This document shows, one piece after another, positions 24,050 to 32,690 of a stretch of DNA of 48,505 nt (positions are counted from its first letter, which is position 1; every line of letters begins with the position of its first letter). The notes below the pieces were generated by a model that did no database searches, was not told where the DNA came from, and saw only the letters and a program-made list of their open reading frames with translations. The stretch comes from Gemmatimonadota bacterium (GTDB taxonomy: Bacteria > Gemmatimonadota > Gemmatimonadetes > Palauibacterales > Palauibacteraceae), in the NCBI GenBank assembly GCA_021295785.1, contig JAGWBR010000025.1, positions 1-48,505 of the forward strand, given 5' to 3'. Both the position numbers and the translations under genes were made by a program.

Positions 24050-25091
24050 GCACGGGCACGGCGTAGAGGGCCACCCACCCCCAGGTGATTGTGCCGTAAC
24101 CGCGGGCAATCAGGTCCACCAGCCCAAATTCGGCCAGGCCCAGAGCCAGGCCCAGCGCGGCAATCGCAACGGCCGGGCGCGCCCACCGGGCCAAATCGCG
24201 CCCCCGCGCCTGCCAGGCCCCGGCGAGCCGCTCGTTGACCGCGTGAATCATCCCCGAGCCCGTCTCGATCAGGGTCCCCAGCAGAACGATCTGGTACGCC
24301 ACCACAAACCACTTGGAGCCGAGGGCGTCCAGCACGAATGAAGCCGGAACCACTTCCGAGACGATGCCCGGCCAGTGCGGCACCGCGGCTACGAAAAACA
24401 GCAGTGCGGGAGCCATCCCGATCACCCCGGCCAGCAGCCCTGACTGAACGGCCTCGCGGGACGACCGCAGGTGCCGGACAGCCATCATCGCCACAATTGC
24501 CGAGGCCAGGTTGTAGCCGGCGTAGCGCACGCCGCTCCCAAACCAAGCGCCGCCGGCCGAACTCGCCTCAAATGCCTGGCCGACGTCGCCTCCGAACTTG
24601 ACCGCCGACCACACGAATAGCGTGATCCACACGGCATAAAGGGCCACCGACCATCCGGCGAAGAACCTCTCGATGGCGGAGCTGCCCAGGAATGCGAGCA
24701 GCCCCACGCCCCCCAGGGTCAGCCCCACGCCAAGCGCGTAGGGCGCGCCGAACGTTCCACCGGCAATCGCTCCGGCCGCCGCGGCCACCACGGCCAACAC
24801 CAGAAGTAGCTGCGCCACGTAAACAATCTCAAACGCTTGCCAAGGACGCCCCAACAGGTGCTGAAAAAAGGCCCGGTAGTCGTAGCAGCCGAACCGCCGG
24901 GCGAACACAAAAGTGGCCGCGCAAACGGCGCTCCAGATCAGAGTGGAAACCGCCATGGCGGCCAGGCCCGGCCTGGGTCCGAGCGAAAGGAAGTACTCCA
25001 CGATCTCCCTGCCGGTCCCGTAGCCACCTGCAATCGTCGTCGACTGGAAAATGAGACCTGGCAGCAGAATGCGTCTCATCCGAGAGTTCAT
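24012..25091 (-). CDS. YkvI-family integral membrane protein (APC-superfamily-like transporter)
   Basis: A 359-residue membrane protein with about ten hydrophobic segments. The opening LPGLIFQSTTIAGGYGTGRE and IVEYF match the glycine-rich first helix of YkvI proteins, which resemble amino-acid/sodium symporters of the LeuT fold. LGTLIETGSGMIHAVNERL in the seventh or eighth helix region is another conserved stretch. Substrate unknown. GGGAG lies nine bases before the ATG. It is divergent from the molybdopterin subunit gene (60 bases apart), whose substrate it might help import, but this is only positional. Confidence 0.78.
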   Translation of the reverse strand: MNSRMRRILLPGLIFQSTTIAGGYGTGREIVEYFLSLGPRPGLAAMAVSTLIWSAVCAATFVFARRFGCYDYRAFFQHLLGRPWQAFEIVYVAQLLLVLAVVAAAAGAIAGGTFGAPYALGVGLTLGGVGLLAFLGSSAIERFFAGWSVALYAVWITLFVWSAVKFGGDVGQAFEASSAGGAWFGSGVRYAGYNLASAIVAMMAVRHLRSSREAVQSGLLAGVIGMAPALLFFVAAVPHWPGIVSEVVPASFVLDALGSKWFVVAYQIVLLGTLIETGSGMIHAVNERLAGAWQARGRDLARWARPAVAIAALGLALGLAEFGLVDLIARGYGTITWGWVALYAVPVLTVGLWKLRRRS

Positions 25092-25151
25092 GCGCGGAAT
25101 CTCCCGTCCTTGTCGGCGGCGGCGCGGCGGCGGGCCGAATAATTTGGCCGT

Positions 25152-27578
25152 ATGAGACCAGAAGACCTCAATCCCCGGCAGGTCGCCTCCGCGGTAGCAC
25201 CGGAGGACCTCGCCGGCCTGGCAAGCTCCGAACTTAGGGCGTTGGGCCGACGTGCCCGCCGGGTTGAGGGTCTCCGCAAGTCAACCGGGGCGGAGGTCTA
25301 CACCGACGACATCGTTCTGCCCGGCATGCTCCACGGCAAGATTCTGCGTTCGACCGAGGCGCATGCACGTATCCTGAGCATTGACCCCGGGGCCGCACTG
25401 GCGCTTCCCGGAGTCCACGCGGTAATCACGGGCCGGGACATGCCGACGCCGTACGGCATCATCCCGTGGACGCCCGACGAACACGCTCTCTGCCTCGACA
25501 AGGTGCGGTTCATCGGGGACGCCGTCGCGGCCGTTGCAGCGGTCGATGAAGACACCGCCAACCGGGCGCTCGAATTGATCGAGGTGGAGTACGAGGCGCT
25601 TCCCGCCTACCTGAACGCCGAGGCCGCACTTGCCCCCGAAGCAGCCGGGGAACCGATCCATGCCCCCAAACGGCCCGGGCGCAACGGCAACATTCTCAAG
25701 CACGTCCAACTGGAGTTCGGCGACGTGGACGGCCTGATGGCGGAGTCAGACGAAATCGTGGAAGGCGAATACGAATTCCACGGCACCACGCACACCCCCA
25801 TTGAGCCGCACTGCGCGATCGGTCGCCACAACGCAAACGGCCTCCTGGAGGTGTGGTCGTCAACGCAGGTGCCGCATTACTTGCAGCGCGAGCTGGCCCG
25901 CGTGCTGGATCTGGATGTCGCCACCGTGCGTGTGGTCCAACCGGCCGTGGGGGGCGCATTCGGAGGCAAGTCGGAGCCCTTCGACCTGGAGTTCTGCGTG
26001 GCGCTGCTGGCAATTCGGACGGGCCGTCCGGTCAAGATCCTGTACACCCGCGAGGAGGTCTTCTACTCTCACCGGGGCCGGCACCCGATGAAGATGCGCT
26101 ACCGGCTGGGGGCCTCGGGCGACGGCGTCCTGAAGGCCCTCGACGCAAAGACGGTCCTGGACGGCGGCGCGTACGCGTCGTTCGGGCTGGTCACGACTTA
26201 CTACTCGGGCCAGCTCCTGACCGCGCCGTGCCATCTTGAGTCTTACCGGTTTGACTCGAAACGGGTCTACACGAACGTGGCGCCGTGCGGGCCAAAACGC
26301 GGGCACGGGTCAGTCCAGCCCCGATTCGCGTTTGAGATTTCGCTCGACAAGATGGCCGAGCGGCTCGAGATGGATCCGTTCGAGATTCGACGCCGTAATT
26401 TCATGGGACTCGGCAGGACCATCAACCAGTTCAAGGTCAACTCCAACGGGTTCCTGGAATGCCTGGAAGCCGTGGAAGGGGCGAGCGACTGGAAGGCACG
26501 CCGCGGCCGCCTCGGCCACGGACGCGGCCTGGGCGTTGCCGCCTCGTCGTACATCTCTGGCACCAATTATCCGATCTACCCGAACCCGATGCCGCAGGCG
26601 GCCGTTCAGGTGCAGGCCGAGCGGTCGGGCCGGGTCACGGTCCTGCACGGTGCGTCGGAGATAGGCCAGGGATCCGATTCCACCATGGCCTATATCGCCT
26701 GCGAGGAACTGGGCGTGCCGCTGGACTACGTGCGCGTGTTTTCGGCCGACACCGACCTGACGCCCGTCGACCTGGGGGCCTATTCGTCGCGCGAAACGGT
26801 CATGGTCGGCAACGCCTGCCTGGAGGCCTGCCGCAACCTGCGGCGCGCGGTGGTCGGGGCGCTGGCGGAGCACTGGGGGGTGCCGGGGGACCGAGTCCAA
26901 CTGGCGGGAGGCTGGGCGTTTGACACCGCTGCCGTGCCGCCTGGCGATGGTACGACTGACCGCTGCATTCCTATTGCGGAAGCATTCCAAATTGCCGAAT
27001 CGGCACGAGGGCTGTTGGGGGCGGTCGGCTCGTACAATACCCCCAAAGACGTACACGGCGACTACCGGGGCGGGACCATCGGCGCGTCGCCGGCGTACAG
27101 CTTCACCGCACACGTGGCGGAGGCAGAAGTGGACGAGGAAACGGGAGAGGTGAACGTCAAAACCATCTGGGTGGCGCACGACTGCGGCCGCGCGCTGAAC
27201 CCGGTCCTGGTCGAAGGGCAGATGGAGGGATCAGCTTATATGGGGTTTGCAGAGGCGCTGTTCGAACAACAGCTGTTCAAGGAAGGTGGGCCCGAAGCGG
27301 GACTGCACGACGGCCCGTCGCTTCTGGACTACCGTCTGCCGACATCGCTGGACTGCCCCGAGTTCGAAGCCCTGATCGTGGAGTCGATCGACCCCGAGGG
27401 TCCCTACGGTGCGAAAGAAGCCGGGGAGGGACCGCTTCATCCGTCGCTGCCGGCCATCGCCAACGCGATCTACGACGCGGTCGGGGTGCGGATGGACAGG
27501 CTTCCGTTCACGCCTGCGCGGGTGTGGCGGGCCATCCAGGAAAGCCGCGAGTCGGCGGCACAGCCCACCGCCGCATAA
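25152..27578 (+). CDS. Molybdopterin-binding subunit of a xanthine dehydrogenase-family hydroxylase (HcrA-like)
   Basis: An 808-residue large subunit carrying the Mo-pterin cofactor. The N-terminal a/b-hammerhead domain includes LHGKILRSTEAHARILSID (about 57-75). The molybdopterin domains contain VGGAFGGK (about 267-274) and an RGHGSVQPRFAFE segment that resembles 4-hydroxybenzoyl-CoA reductase alpha more than CO or xanthine dehydrogenase. ASEIGQGS follows, and GAKEAGEG (753-760) holds the predicted catalytic Glu759. No CoxL-type Cys-Ser loop was seen, so CO oxidation is unlikely. The expected partners are the 2Fe-2S protein at 14729 and an FAD subunit absent from the window. The start has no clear ribosome site. 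The lipoprotein-like DUF1460 gene follows within three bases. Confidence 0.9.
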   Translation: MRPEDLNPRQVASAVAPEDLAGLASSELRALGRRARRVEGLRKSTGAEVYTDDIVLPGMLHGKILRSTEAHARILSIDPGAALALPGVHAVITGRDMPTPYGIIPWTPDEHALCLDKVRFIGDAVAAVAAVDEDTANRALELIEVEYEALPAYLNAEAALAPEAAGEPIHAPKRPGRNGNILKHVQLEFGDVDGLMAESDEIVEGEYEFHGTTHTPIEPHCAIGRHNANGLLEVWSSTQVPHYLQRELARVLDLDVATVRVVQPAVGGAFGGKSEPFDLEFCVALLAIRTGRPVKILYTREEVFYSHRGRHPMKMRYRLGASGDGVLKALDAKTVLDGGAYASFGLVTTYYSGQLLTAPCHLESYRFDSKRVYTNVAPCGPKRGHGSVQPRFAFEISLDKMAERLEMDPFEIRRRNFMGLGRTINQFKVNSNGFLECLEAVEGASDWKARRGRLGHGRGLGVAASSYISGTNYPIYPNPMPQAAVQVQAERSGRVTVLHGASEIGQGSDSTMAYIACEELGVPLDYVRVFSADTDLTPVDLGAYSSRETVMVGNACLEACRNLRRAVVGALAEHWGVPGDRVQLAGGWAFDTAAVPPGDGTTDRCIPIAEAFQIAESARGLLGAVGSYNTPKDVHGDYRGGTIGASPAYSFTAHVAEAEVDEETGEVNVKTIWVAHDCGRALNPVLVEGQMEGSAYMGFAEALFEQQLFKEGGPEAGLHDGPSLLDYRLPTSLDCPEFEALIVESIDPEGPYGAKEAGEGPLHPSLPAIANAIYDAVGVRMDRLPFTPARVWRAIQESRESAAQPTAA

Positions 27579-27580
27579 CC

Positions 27581-28528
27581 ATGAGAGGCCTCGGCAGACT
27601 CGGAGTGATACTGGTGGGTACCGCCTCGGTGATGGCGGGTGTCTGCGGCGGGACCAGTGAACAGGCCAACGCGCAGGCGCAGGCGGAACCGGACGAGGGA
27701 TTCGCCGCCGGTTCGGCCTGGCTCGACGAAGACTGGCGGATTTTCGAGTCGAAGGTGCGTTTTGCGGACGAGGCGGGCCTTGCCGACTTGTCCATGGGCG
27801 AGACCGCGGCCCGCATCGGAGAAACGTTCGTCGGCACCGAATACATCCCCGCCACGCTCGAACAGCCGGGCCCCGAGTCGCTGGTCATCAACTTCCGGGC
27901 CCTCGACTGTGTGACCTTCGTCGAAAACGTGTTGGCGATCGCGCGGTTCGCCAGGGAACATGGGGCCGAAACCTTGTCTGACCGCGCCGCGGCCGAAGCC
28001 GCTTACGAGCGGTACCTGACGGAGCTGAGGTATCGGGGGGGCGTGCTGGACGGCTATCCAAGCCGGCTCCACTACTTCTCGGAGTGGTTGACCGACAACG
28101 AATCGGCCGGGCTGGTTCGGGTGGTCACATCCGAGTTGGAGCCCGCGCGGGACGCGGAGCCCGTCAACTTCATGTCGCGGCACCCCGACGCCTACCGTCA
28201 GTTGGCGGACCCCGAGGTGCTTGCGGCTATCGAAGAGATGGAAACGCGGCTCAACGCCGGCGGCCCGCGCCTGTACGTGCCCGAAGACCGCTTGGCCGAC
28301 GTAGCGGACGGAATCATGAACGGGGATGTGATCGCGGCCCGGTCAACTCTGGCCGGCCTCGACATCGCCCACACCGGACTGGCATTCTGGAAGGACGGCA
28401 ACTTGCATTTGCTTCACGCACCCCTGGTAGGGGATTCGGTGGAAGTCTCGGAGCGGCCGCTGGCCGAACGCATCGTCGGTCTCGGCTCGCAAGACGGGGT
28501 GATGGTCGCCCGGCCCCTGGACCGGTGA
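27581..28528 (+). CDS. DUF1460 (amidase-like NlpC/P60-fold) exported protein
   Basis: A 315-residue protein with a hydrophobic leader (VILVGTASVMAGVCGG). The DUF1460 signature is clear: ALDCVTFVENVLAIAR with the predicted catalytic Cys110, RYRGGVLDGYPSRLHYFSEW, and IAHTGLAFW with His264 followed by LLHAP. Family members are thought to cleave amide bonds in peptidoglycan fragments. The ATG at 27581 is preferred to an in-frame start 57 bases upstream inside the preceding gene. A Cys at the end of the leader might act as a lipobox, but GGVCGG order makes this unsure. Its TGA overlaps the GTG of the phosphatase gene (GTGA), so the two are probably co-translated. Confidence 0.85.
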   Translation: MRGLGRLGVILVGTASVMAGVCGGTSEQANAQAQAEPDEGFAAGSAWLDEDWRIFESKVRFADEAGLADLSMGETAARIGETFVGTEYIPATLEQPGPESLVINFRALDCVTFVENVLAIARFAREHGAETLSDRAAAEAAYERYLTELRYRGGVLDGYPSRLHYFSEWLTDNESAGLVRVVTSELEPARDAEPVNFMSRHPDAYRQLADPEVLAAIEEMETRLNAGGPRLYVPEDRLADVADGIMNGDVIAARSTLAGLDIAHTGLAFWKDGNLHLLHAPLVGDSVEVSERPLAERIVGLGSQDGVMVARPLDR

Positions 28529-30216
28529 GGCGAGGTGTGTCGCGGTCACTGGTCTCCGCCGCCCTTGCCGCGAGCGTCGCCGCGACCTGCTCTGCTCCCG
28601 CCGAGGTTGACCTGCCCAAGCTCACCGTCGTGTTGGTGGTGGATCAAATGCGCCAGGACTATCTGACCCGGTTCGGGCCGCTGTTCAAGGGGGGACTGGG
28701 CCGCTTGCTGGACCAGGGGTTGATCTTCACCAACGCGCACCAAGACCACGCCGTAACCAACACGGCGCCGGGTCATGCGACTGTAGCCACCGGGGTTTTT
28801 CCGGCCAAGCACGGGATTGTATCGAACGAGTTCATGATCAGGAGTGAGCGGGCCCGCCGCTACGCGGTCGGAGACGATGAATCTCCGGTTCTGGGGGTCC
28901 CGGATGCGTCGGGGAGGTCGCCGGCCCTGATGTTGCGCGACGGTCTGGCCGATTGGGTGAAAACCGCCAAACCCAGCGCCATAGTCGCCAGCCTGGCTAT
29001 CAAAGACCGGTCGGCGATCACCATGGGCGGGCGGACGTCTGACCTGGTCTACTGGTACCATGACCGCAGGCCGGGGATGGTGACTTCACAGTGGTACGGT
29101 GGCCCGGAGCCCGGGTGGTTCACGGAATTTGACGCGGCGGCGCGGGTCGCGTCGCACTACACCGAACCCTGGACGCGGGCACTTCCCGAGGAGGAGTACG
29201 CCGGAATCTCGCGCGAGGACGCGTTTGAAGGCGAAGGTGAAGGGTGGGGCAGCACCTTCCCGTACGATTTCACCGAGTTGTTCCCGCCCGAGCAGGCCTC
29301 CGCCGACGATCTTCCCCCGGACGATTACTTCGACGATTTCCCCTACACCCCCTTTGCGGACCAGTTCGTGCTGGAAATGGCGCGCGAAGCGATCCGGGGC
29401 GAAGGGATGGGCGCCGACGATATCCCGGACCTGCTGATGCTGGGCCTGTCAGCGGCAGACTACATCGGGCACCGCTGGGGGCCGCAAAGCCAAGAGGTGC
29501 AGGACTACTACATCCGGCTCGACGGCTGGCTCGACGAATTCTTCAGGTTCCTCGACGCAGAAATCGGTGAGGGCGAGTGGGCTCTGGCGCTGACCGCCGA
29601 TCACGGAGTGGGGCATCTGCCCGAGTATCGCGCAGCGCAGGGTGACGACGCCAGGCGCCTCTCTTTCCGCGAAGCCCGGCAACTGCGCCAGGCGGCCGTG
29701 AAACCGGTGTTGGAGGGCGACACCGGAGTGCCAAGGGTGGAACCGATGTGGTTTGAGGGACTGCATCTGTTCTTCGAAGAGGGAGTCAGCGCGGACGACG
29801 TGGACCCGGCGGCGCTGGCCCGGCTCCGCGAAGCCCTGGCCGATGCCATCGAAACGCTGGATTTCATCGAAGCCGCCTACACGCGGGACGAGATCGAGGC
29901 CGCCGATCTGAACGCGGGCGACGTGGTAGGGAAGTTCCGCCGGTCATATCACCCGGACCGGTCGGCCGACGTTCTGCTCCAGACTCGCCGCCATTACTCC
30001 ACCAACAGTACTCCGGCCAACCATGGCACGCCCCACGATTACGATACCCACGTCCCGCTGGTTTTCCTGCGAGGCAACTTGCCCGCCGGCGTGGACGGCA
30101 GCTATGTGAGAACCGTGGATATTGCGCCTACCGTTGCTGCCTGGATGGGTGTTACGAGCCCCGATGATCTTGACGGGATCCCCCTGATCCAGGCCATCCA
30201 GCCCGCCATCCGCTAG
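28525..30216 (+). CDS. PafA-like alkaline phosphatase-superfamily enzyme
   Basis: A 563-residue exported enzyme of the alkaline phosphatase superfamily, probably a phosphomonoesterase. The GTG at 28525 overlaps the previous stop. A weak signal or lipobox region (VSAALAASVAATCSAP) precedes TVVLVVDQMRQDYLTRF, the first metal-binding Asp. The nucleophile Thr80 lies in TNTAPGHAT. LMLGLSAADYIGHRWGP gives the Asp and His ligands, ALTADHGVGHLPE another Asp-His pair, and the C-terminal NHGTPHDYDTHVPLVF the last His. The overall order matches PafA of Bacteroidota. An Asp/Glu-rich insertion lies at about 205-275. Phosphate release outside the cytoplasm is the inferred role. Confidence 0.88.
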   Translation: MRRGVSRSLVSAALAASVAATCSAPAEVDLPKLTVVLVVDQMRQDYLTRFGPLFKGGLGRLLDQGLIFTNAHQDHAVTNTAPGHATVATGVFPAKHGIVSNEFMIRSERARRYAVGDDESPVLGVPDASGRSPALMLRDGLADWVKTAKPSAIVASLAIKDRSAITMGGRTSDLVYWYHDRRPGMVTSQWYGGPEPGWFTEFDAAARVASHYTEPWTRALPEEEYAGISREDAFEGEGEGWGSTFPYDFTELFPPEQASADDLPPDDYFDDFPYTPFADQFVLEMAREAIRGEGMGADDIPDLLMLGLSAADYIGHRWGPQSQEVQDYYIRLDGWLDEFFRFLDAEIGEGEWALALTADHGVGHLPEYRAAQGDDARRLSFREARQLRQAAVKPVLEGDTGVPRVEPMWFEGLHLFFEEGVSADDVDPAALARLREALADAIETLDFIEAAYTRDEIEAADLNAGDVVGKFRRSYHPDRSADVLLQTRRHYSTNSTPANHGTPHDYDTHVPLVFLRGNLPAGVDGSYVRTVDIAPTVAAWMGVTSPDDLDGIPLIQAIQPAIR

Positions 30217-30255
30217 ACCCGCGCTTGCGCTGATGCACCCCCCCGACTATCCTTA

Positions 30256-30287
30256 TTGTCACAAACATGCAACAAATTGTGTTACAA
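30256..30287 (+). promoter_or_regulatory. A+T-rich region with two TTGT...ACAA inverted motifs
   Basis: In the 140-base gap before the aspartyl protease, TTGT-C-ACAA (256-264 of 30xxx) and TTGT-GTT-ACAA (30277-30287) are two short palindromes 12 bases apart in an A+T-rich patch, followed by TGATAA. They could be an operator overlapping a promoter; no -35/-10 pair is convincing. Confidence 0.3.
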
Positions 30288-30356
30288 AACAGTGATAAAG
30301 GTTGCACGAGCGGGGGCAGGGAGCCCCGGTGTCCGGGTTGAGGGAGGGGATGTTCC

Positions 30357-31446
30357 ATGCGGGCATTGCACGCGAAAACAAAGGGAGGCGCGCCCGGACG
30401 GGCGGAGCCACGCAGGGGCGTTGACCGTGGTTGTTCGGCTGCTGCATTCGTGGTGGTGGTGGCCGGTGTCGCCCTGCTCTGCAGTTTCCGGCCGGCGTGG
30501 GCCGCGACGGATGCTCAGGAGTTACAACGTGTGGCTGCCTACCCGACCGCCACATCCGCTGGCGTCGCTGCCAACAGCCCTGGGCCGCCACATCTCGTAG
30601 AAGAGCTCCCGCTGGACATTGAACACGGTTGGATGATCACCACCGGTCGGACCGGGCCGCGACACGGGTGCCGGCGCGCACGCGCTTGGCCAGAGCCTGG
30701 CGTCAGACCTGGGCCTGCCCCGCGTTGCCTGGACCGAGGTCCGGGGCGCCAGCGACGCGGACCTCGCCTGGGTGGTGCGTGGACCGCCGATTCATCTGGG
30801 GTCGGTTCACATCGGTCGCGGCCTGAGGGCGGTGGTGGACGACGGCGTACTGACCGGGCCGCGGGGGCAGCGATACGACGGACTGCTGGGGACCGCGTTG
30901 CTGGCCCGGTACGATGCCCTGATTGACGTTCCGAACGGGCGCATCAGGTTGTACCGGCCCGGCCGGGCAGGCCCCGTGCCGGGAACGGGCGCTCCGATTC
31001 CGCTTGTTGAAGGTGCCGGCGGGCTCATCGTTTTCCGGGCGGTTGCCGACGGCCCAACGGTCGGACAGCGGGCCGAAGTGATCGTGATTCTGGACACGGG
31101 GGCGCCGTACACCATCGTCAACGGCACGGCCGCGGAGGCGCTTGGACTTGCATCAACCGAGCCGGAGTTTGTGCTGGCCTCGCGCGGTGCAGGGGAAGCC
31201 CGGGTGCCCGCCACGCAGGCGGTGCTGGGCGGATTGACGCTCGGAGAGGCTGAATTTGGACCCATGGACGCAGTCGTGGCCGACCTTCCCGCGTTTCGTT
31301 ATCTGGGGCTGGCAGACCGGCCGGTTATCATGTTGGGCACGCCCACCCTCCAGCAGTGTGCAGCGCTCGTTTCGCGCGCACGGGAGGAAGTGAGTTTCTG
31401 CCGCATACCGGTTCCGGCCGGAGGGCAGTCCCAAACGGCCCCGTGA
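30357..31446 (+). pseudogene. Aspartyl protease (two DTG motifs), frameshifted
   Basis: A secreted retropepsin/pepsin-like protease split between two frames. The first part (from 30357, after a GGGAGGGG ribosome site) gives a signal peptide (AAFVVVVAGVALLC, then FRPAWAATD) and the strand LPLDIEHGWMITTGRTG. At about 30640-30660 the frame shifts by one, and the second part reads DTGAGAHALGQSLASDLGLP from 30661, then GLLGTALLARYDALID. A second active-site motif, ILDTGAPYTIVN, is near 31092, and the product ends at 31446. Each lobe supplies one DTG, as in bilobal aspartyl proteases. Both halves are otherwise well preserved, so the break is recent or is a sequencing/assembly indel. The stop overlaps the GTG of the MFS gene. 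Confidence 0.75.
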
Positions 31447-32663
31447 ATTCGCCGTCCCACGGGAAAGCGCCACGCCTGCCCTCGGTCGTGGCGCTACTCG
31501 TGGTTTCCCATCTGGTGGTGGATGCCTGTACCGCCTTCCTGCCGCCCCTGCTCCCGCGGATCATGGACCGGCTGGACCTCTCCATCGCACTGGCATCGAC
31601 CTTGGCCGGGGGACTGTCGCTGGCCACGTCGTTGCCGCAGCCCTTTTTCGGCTACCTGGTGGACCGGTGGGGCAGGCGCGCATGCCTTGCGGCGGGCCCG
31701 GTGGTGGCCGGCGTGACGCTGTCGCTGTTGGGTCTTGCCCCGAGCTATGCCGCCCTCTTGGCGCTGCTCCTGGTCGGGGGGCTGGGGGCGGCATGCTTCC
31801 ACCCGCCGGCGGCTTCGCTGGCTGCCGGCCCCGCCGGGCAGCGCCGGAGCGGGCGCGCGCTGTCGGTGTTCTCGTTCGGCGGTGCACTGGGGTACGCGAT
31901 TGGCCCGGTCGCCGCCGTTGGCTTGGTCGGTTGGTTGGGTCTGAAGGGTCTTTGGGTGGCGATGGCGCCCGGCCTGGTGCTGGGAGTGGTCCTTTGGCGG
32001 AAGATTCCCGACCGCGAACCCGGCGCGCCGCAGAGGCGGAGGCCCGGCCTGGCCGAGATGATCAGGGCCCTGCGCGGCCCCTTGGGAATTGTCTTTGCGA
32101 TCTCCGCGCTGGCGGCTTTCGGACAGCGGGCCTTTCTGACGTTTTCCCCAATCATATCGAACGAATCGGGGGTTACCGAGGTACGGGGGGCATTTGTGCT
32201 GAGCGCCTACCTGGGCGCGCAGGCCCTCGGTACCCTTACCGGGGGTGTGTTGACCGACCGACTGAACCGCCGCCTGGTGCTGATCGTGGCGGGAATCGCC
32301 GCCTTCCCCGCCCACGTGCTTGCGATCGTGCTCGAACCGGCCAGCGGCTGGACATTCGTTGCCGCCACGGCCGCCGGATTCCTCAACATGGTGATGACGC
32401 CCCCCGTGGTGATCATGGCGCAGGAAATGCTGCCCCGCGCCACGGCGGTCGGTTCGGCGGTGGTGATGGGCCTGGCCTGGGCTACCGGCACGTTGGGCCT
32501 GCCACTGGTCGGCCTGGCCGCTGACCAGACGGGACCTGTCATGGCGTCGGTCTTGCCCATGCCGGCCTTCCTGATAGCCGCGGCCCTGGCCAGCCGCCGG
32601 TCGCTTCGTCCTTACGCCCGGTCGGGCCGAGGTCGCTCTCGTGTAAGTTCCAAGATCACCTAG
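31443..32663 (+). CDS. MFS transporter, fosmidomycin-resistance (Fsr)-like
   Basis: A 406-residue, 12-helix major facilitator. The GTG at 31443 overlaps the TGA of the protease (GTGA); an earlier in-frame ATG at 31356 would put 29 non-membrane residues inside that gene and is rejected. Helix 1 (VVALLVVSHLVVDACTAFLP), the loop motif GYLVDRWGRRACLA (MFS motif A), and GLGAACFHPPAASLA in helix 4 match Fsr-like exporters. A second motif-A-like LTDRLNRRLVL follows in the C-half. An efflux role is likely but the substrate cannot be read. The tail after helix 12 is Arg/Ser-rich. It is located in the series of exported hydrolases. Confidence 0.85.
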   Translation: MNSPSHGKAPRLPSVVALLVVSHLVVDACTAFLPPLLPRIMDRLDLSIALASTLAGGLSLATSLPQPFFGYLVDRWGRRACLAAGPVVAGVTLSLLGLAPSYAALLALLLVGGLGAACFHPPAASLAAGPAGQRRSGRALSVFSFGGALGYAIGPVAAVGLVGWLGLKGLWVAMAPGLVLGVVLWRKIPDREPGAPQRRRPGLAEMIRALRGPLGIVFAISALAAFGQRAFLTFSPIISNESGVTEVRGAFVLSAYLGAQALGTLTGGVLTDRLNRRLVLIVAGIAAFPAHVLAIVLEPASGWTFVAATAAGFLNMVMTPPVVIMAQEMLPRATAVGSAVVMGLAWATGTLGLPLVGLAADQTGPVMASVLPMPAFLIAAALASRRSLRPYARSGRGRSRVSSKIT

Positions 32664-32690
32664 CAAACCACCGAACCGCGGAGGACCCGC

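Noticed and set aside
25138-25154. AATAAT just before the ATG of the molybdopterin subunit as a leaderless promoter
   Set aside because: The nearest -35-like TTGTCG is 22 bases away, outside normal spacing.
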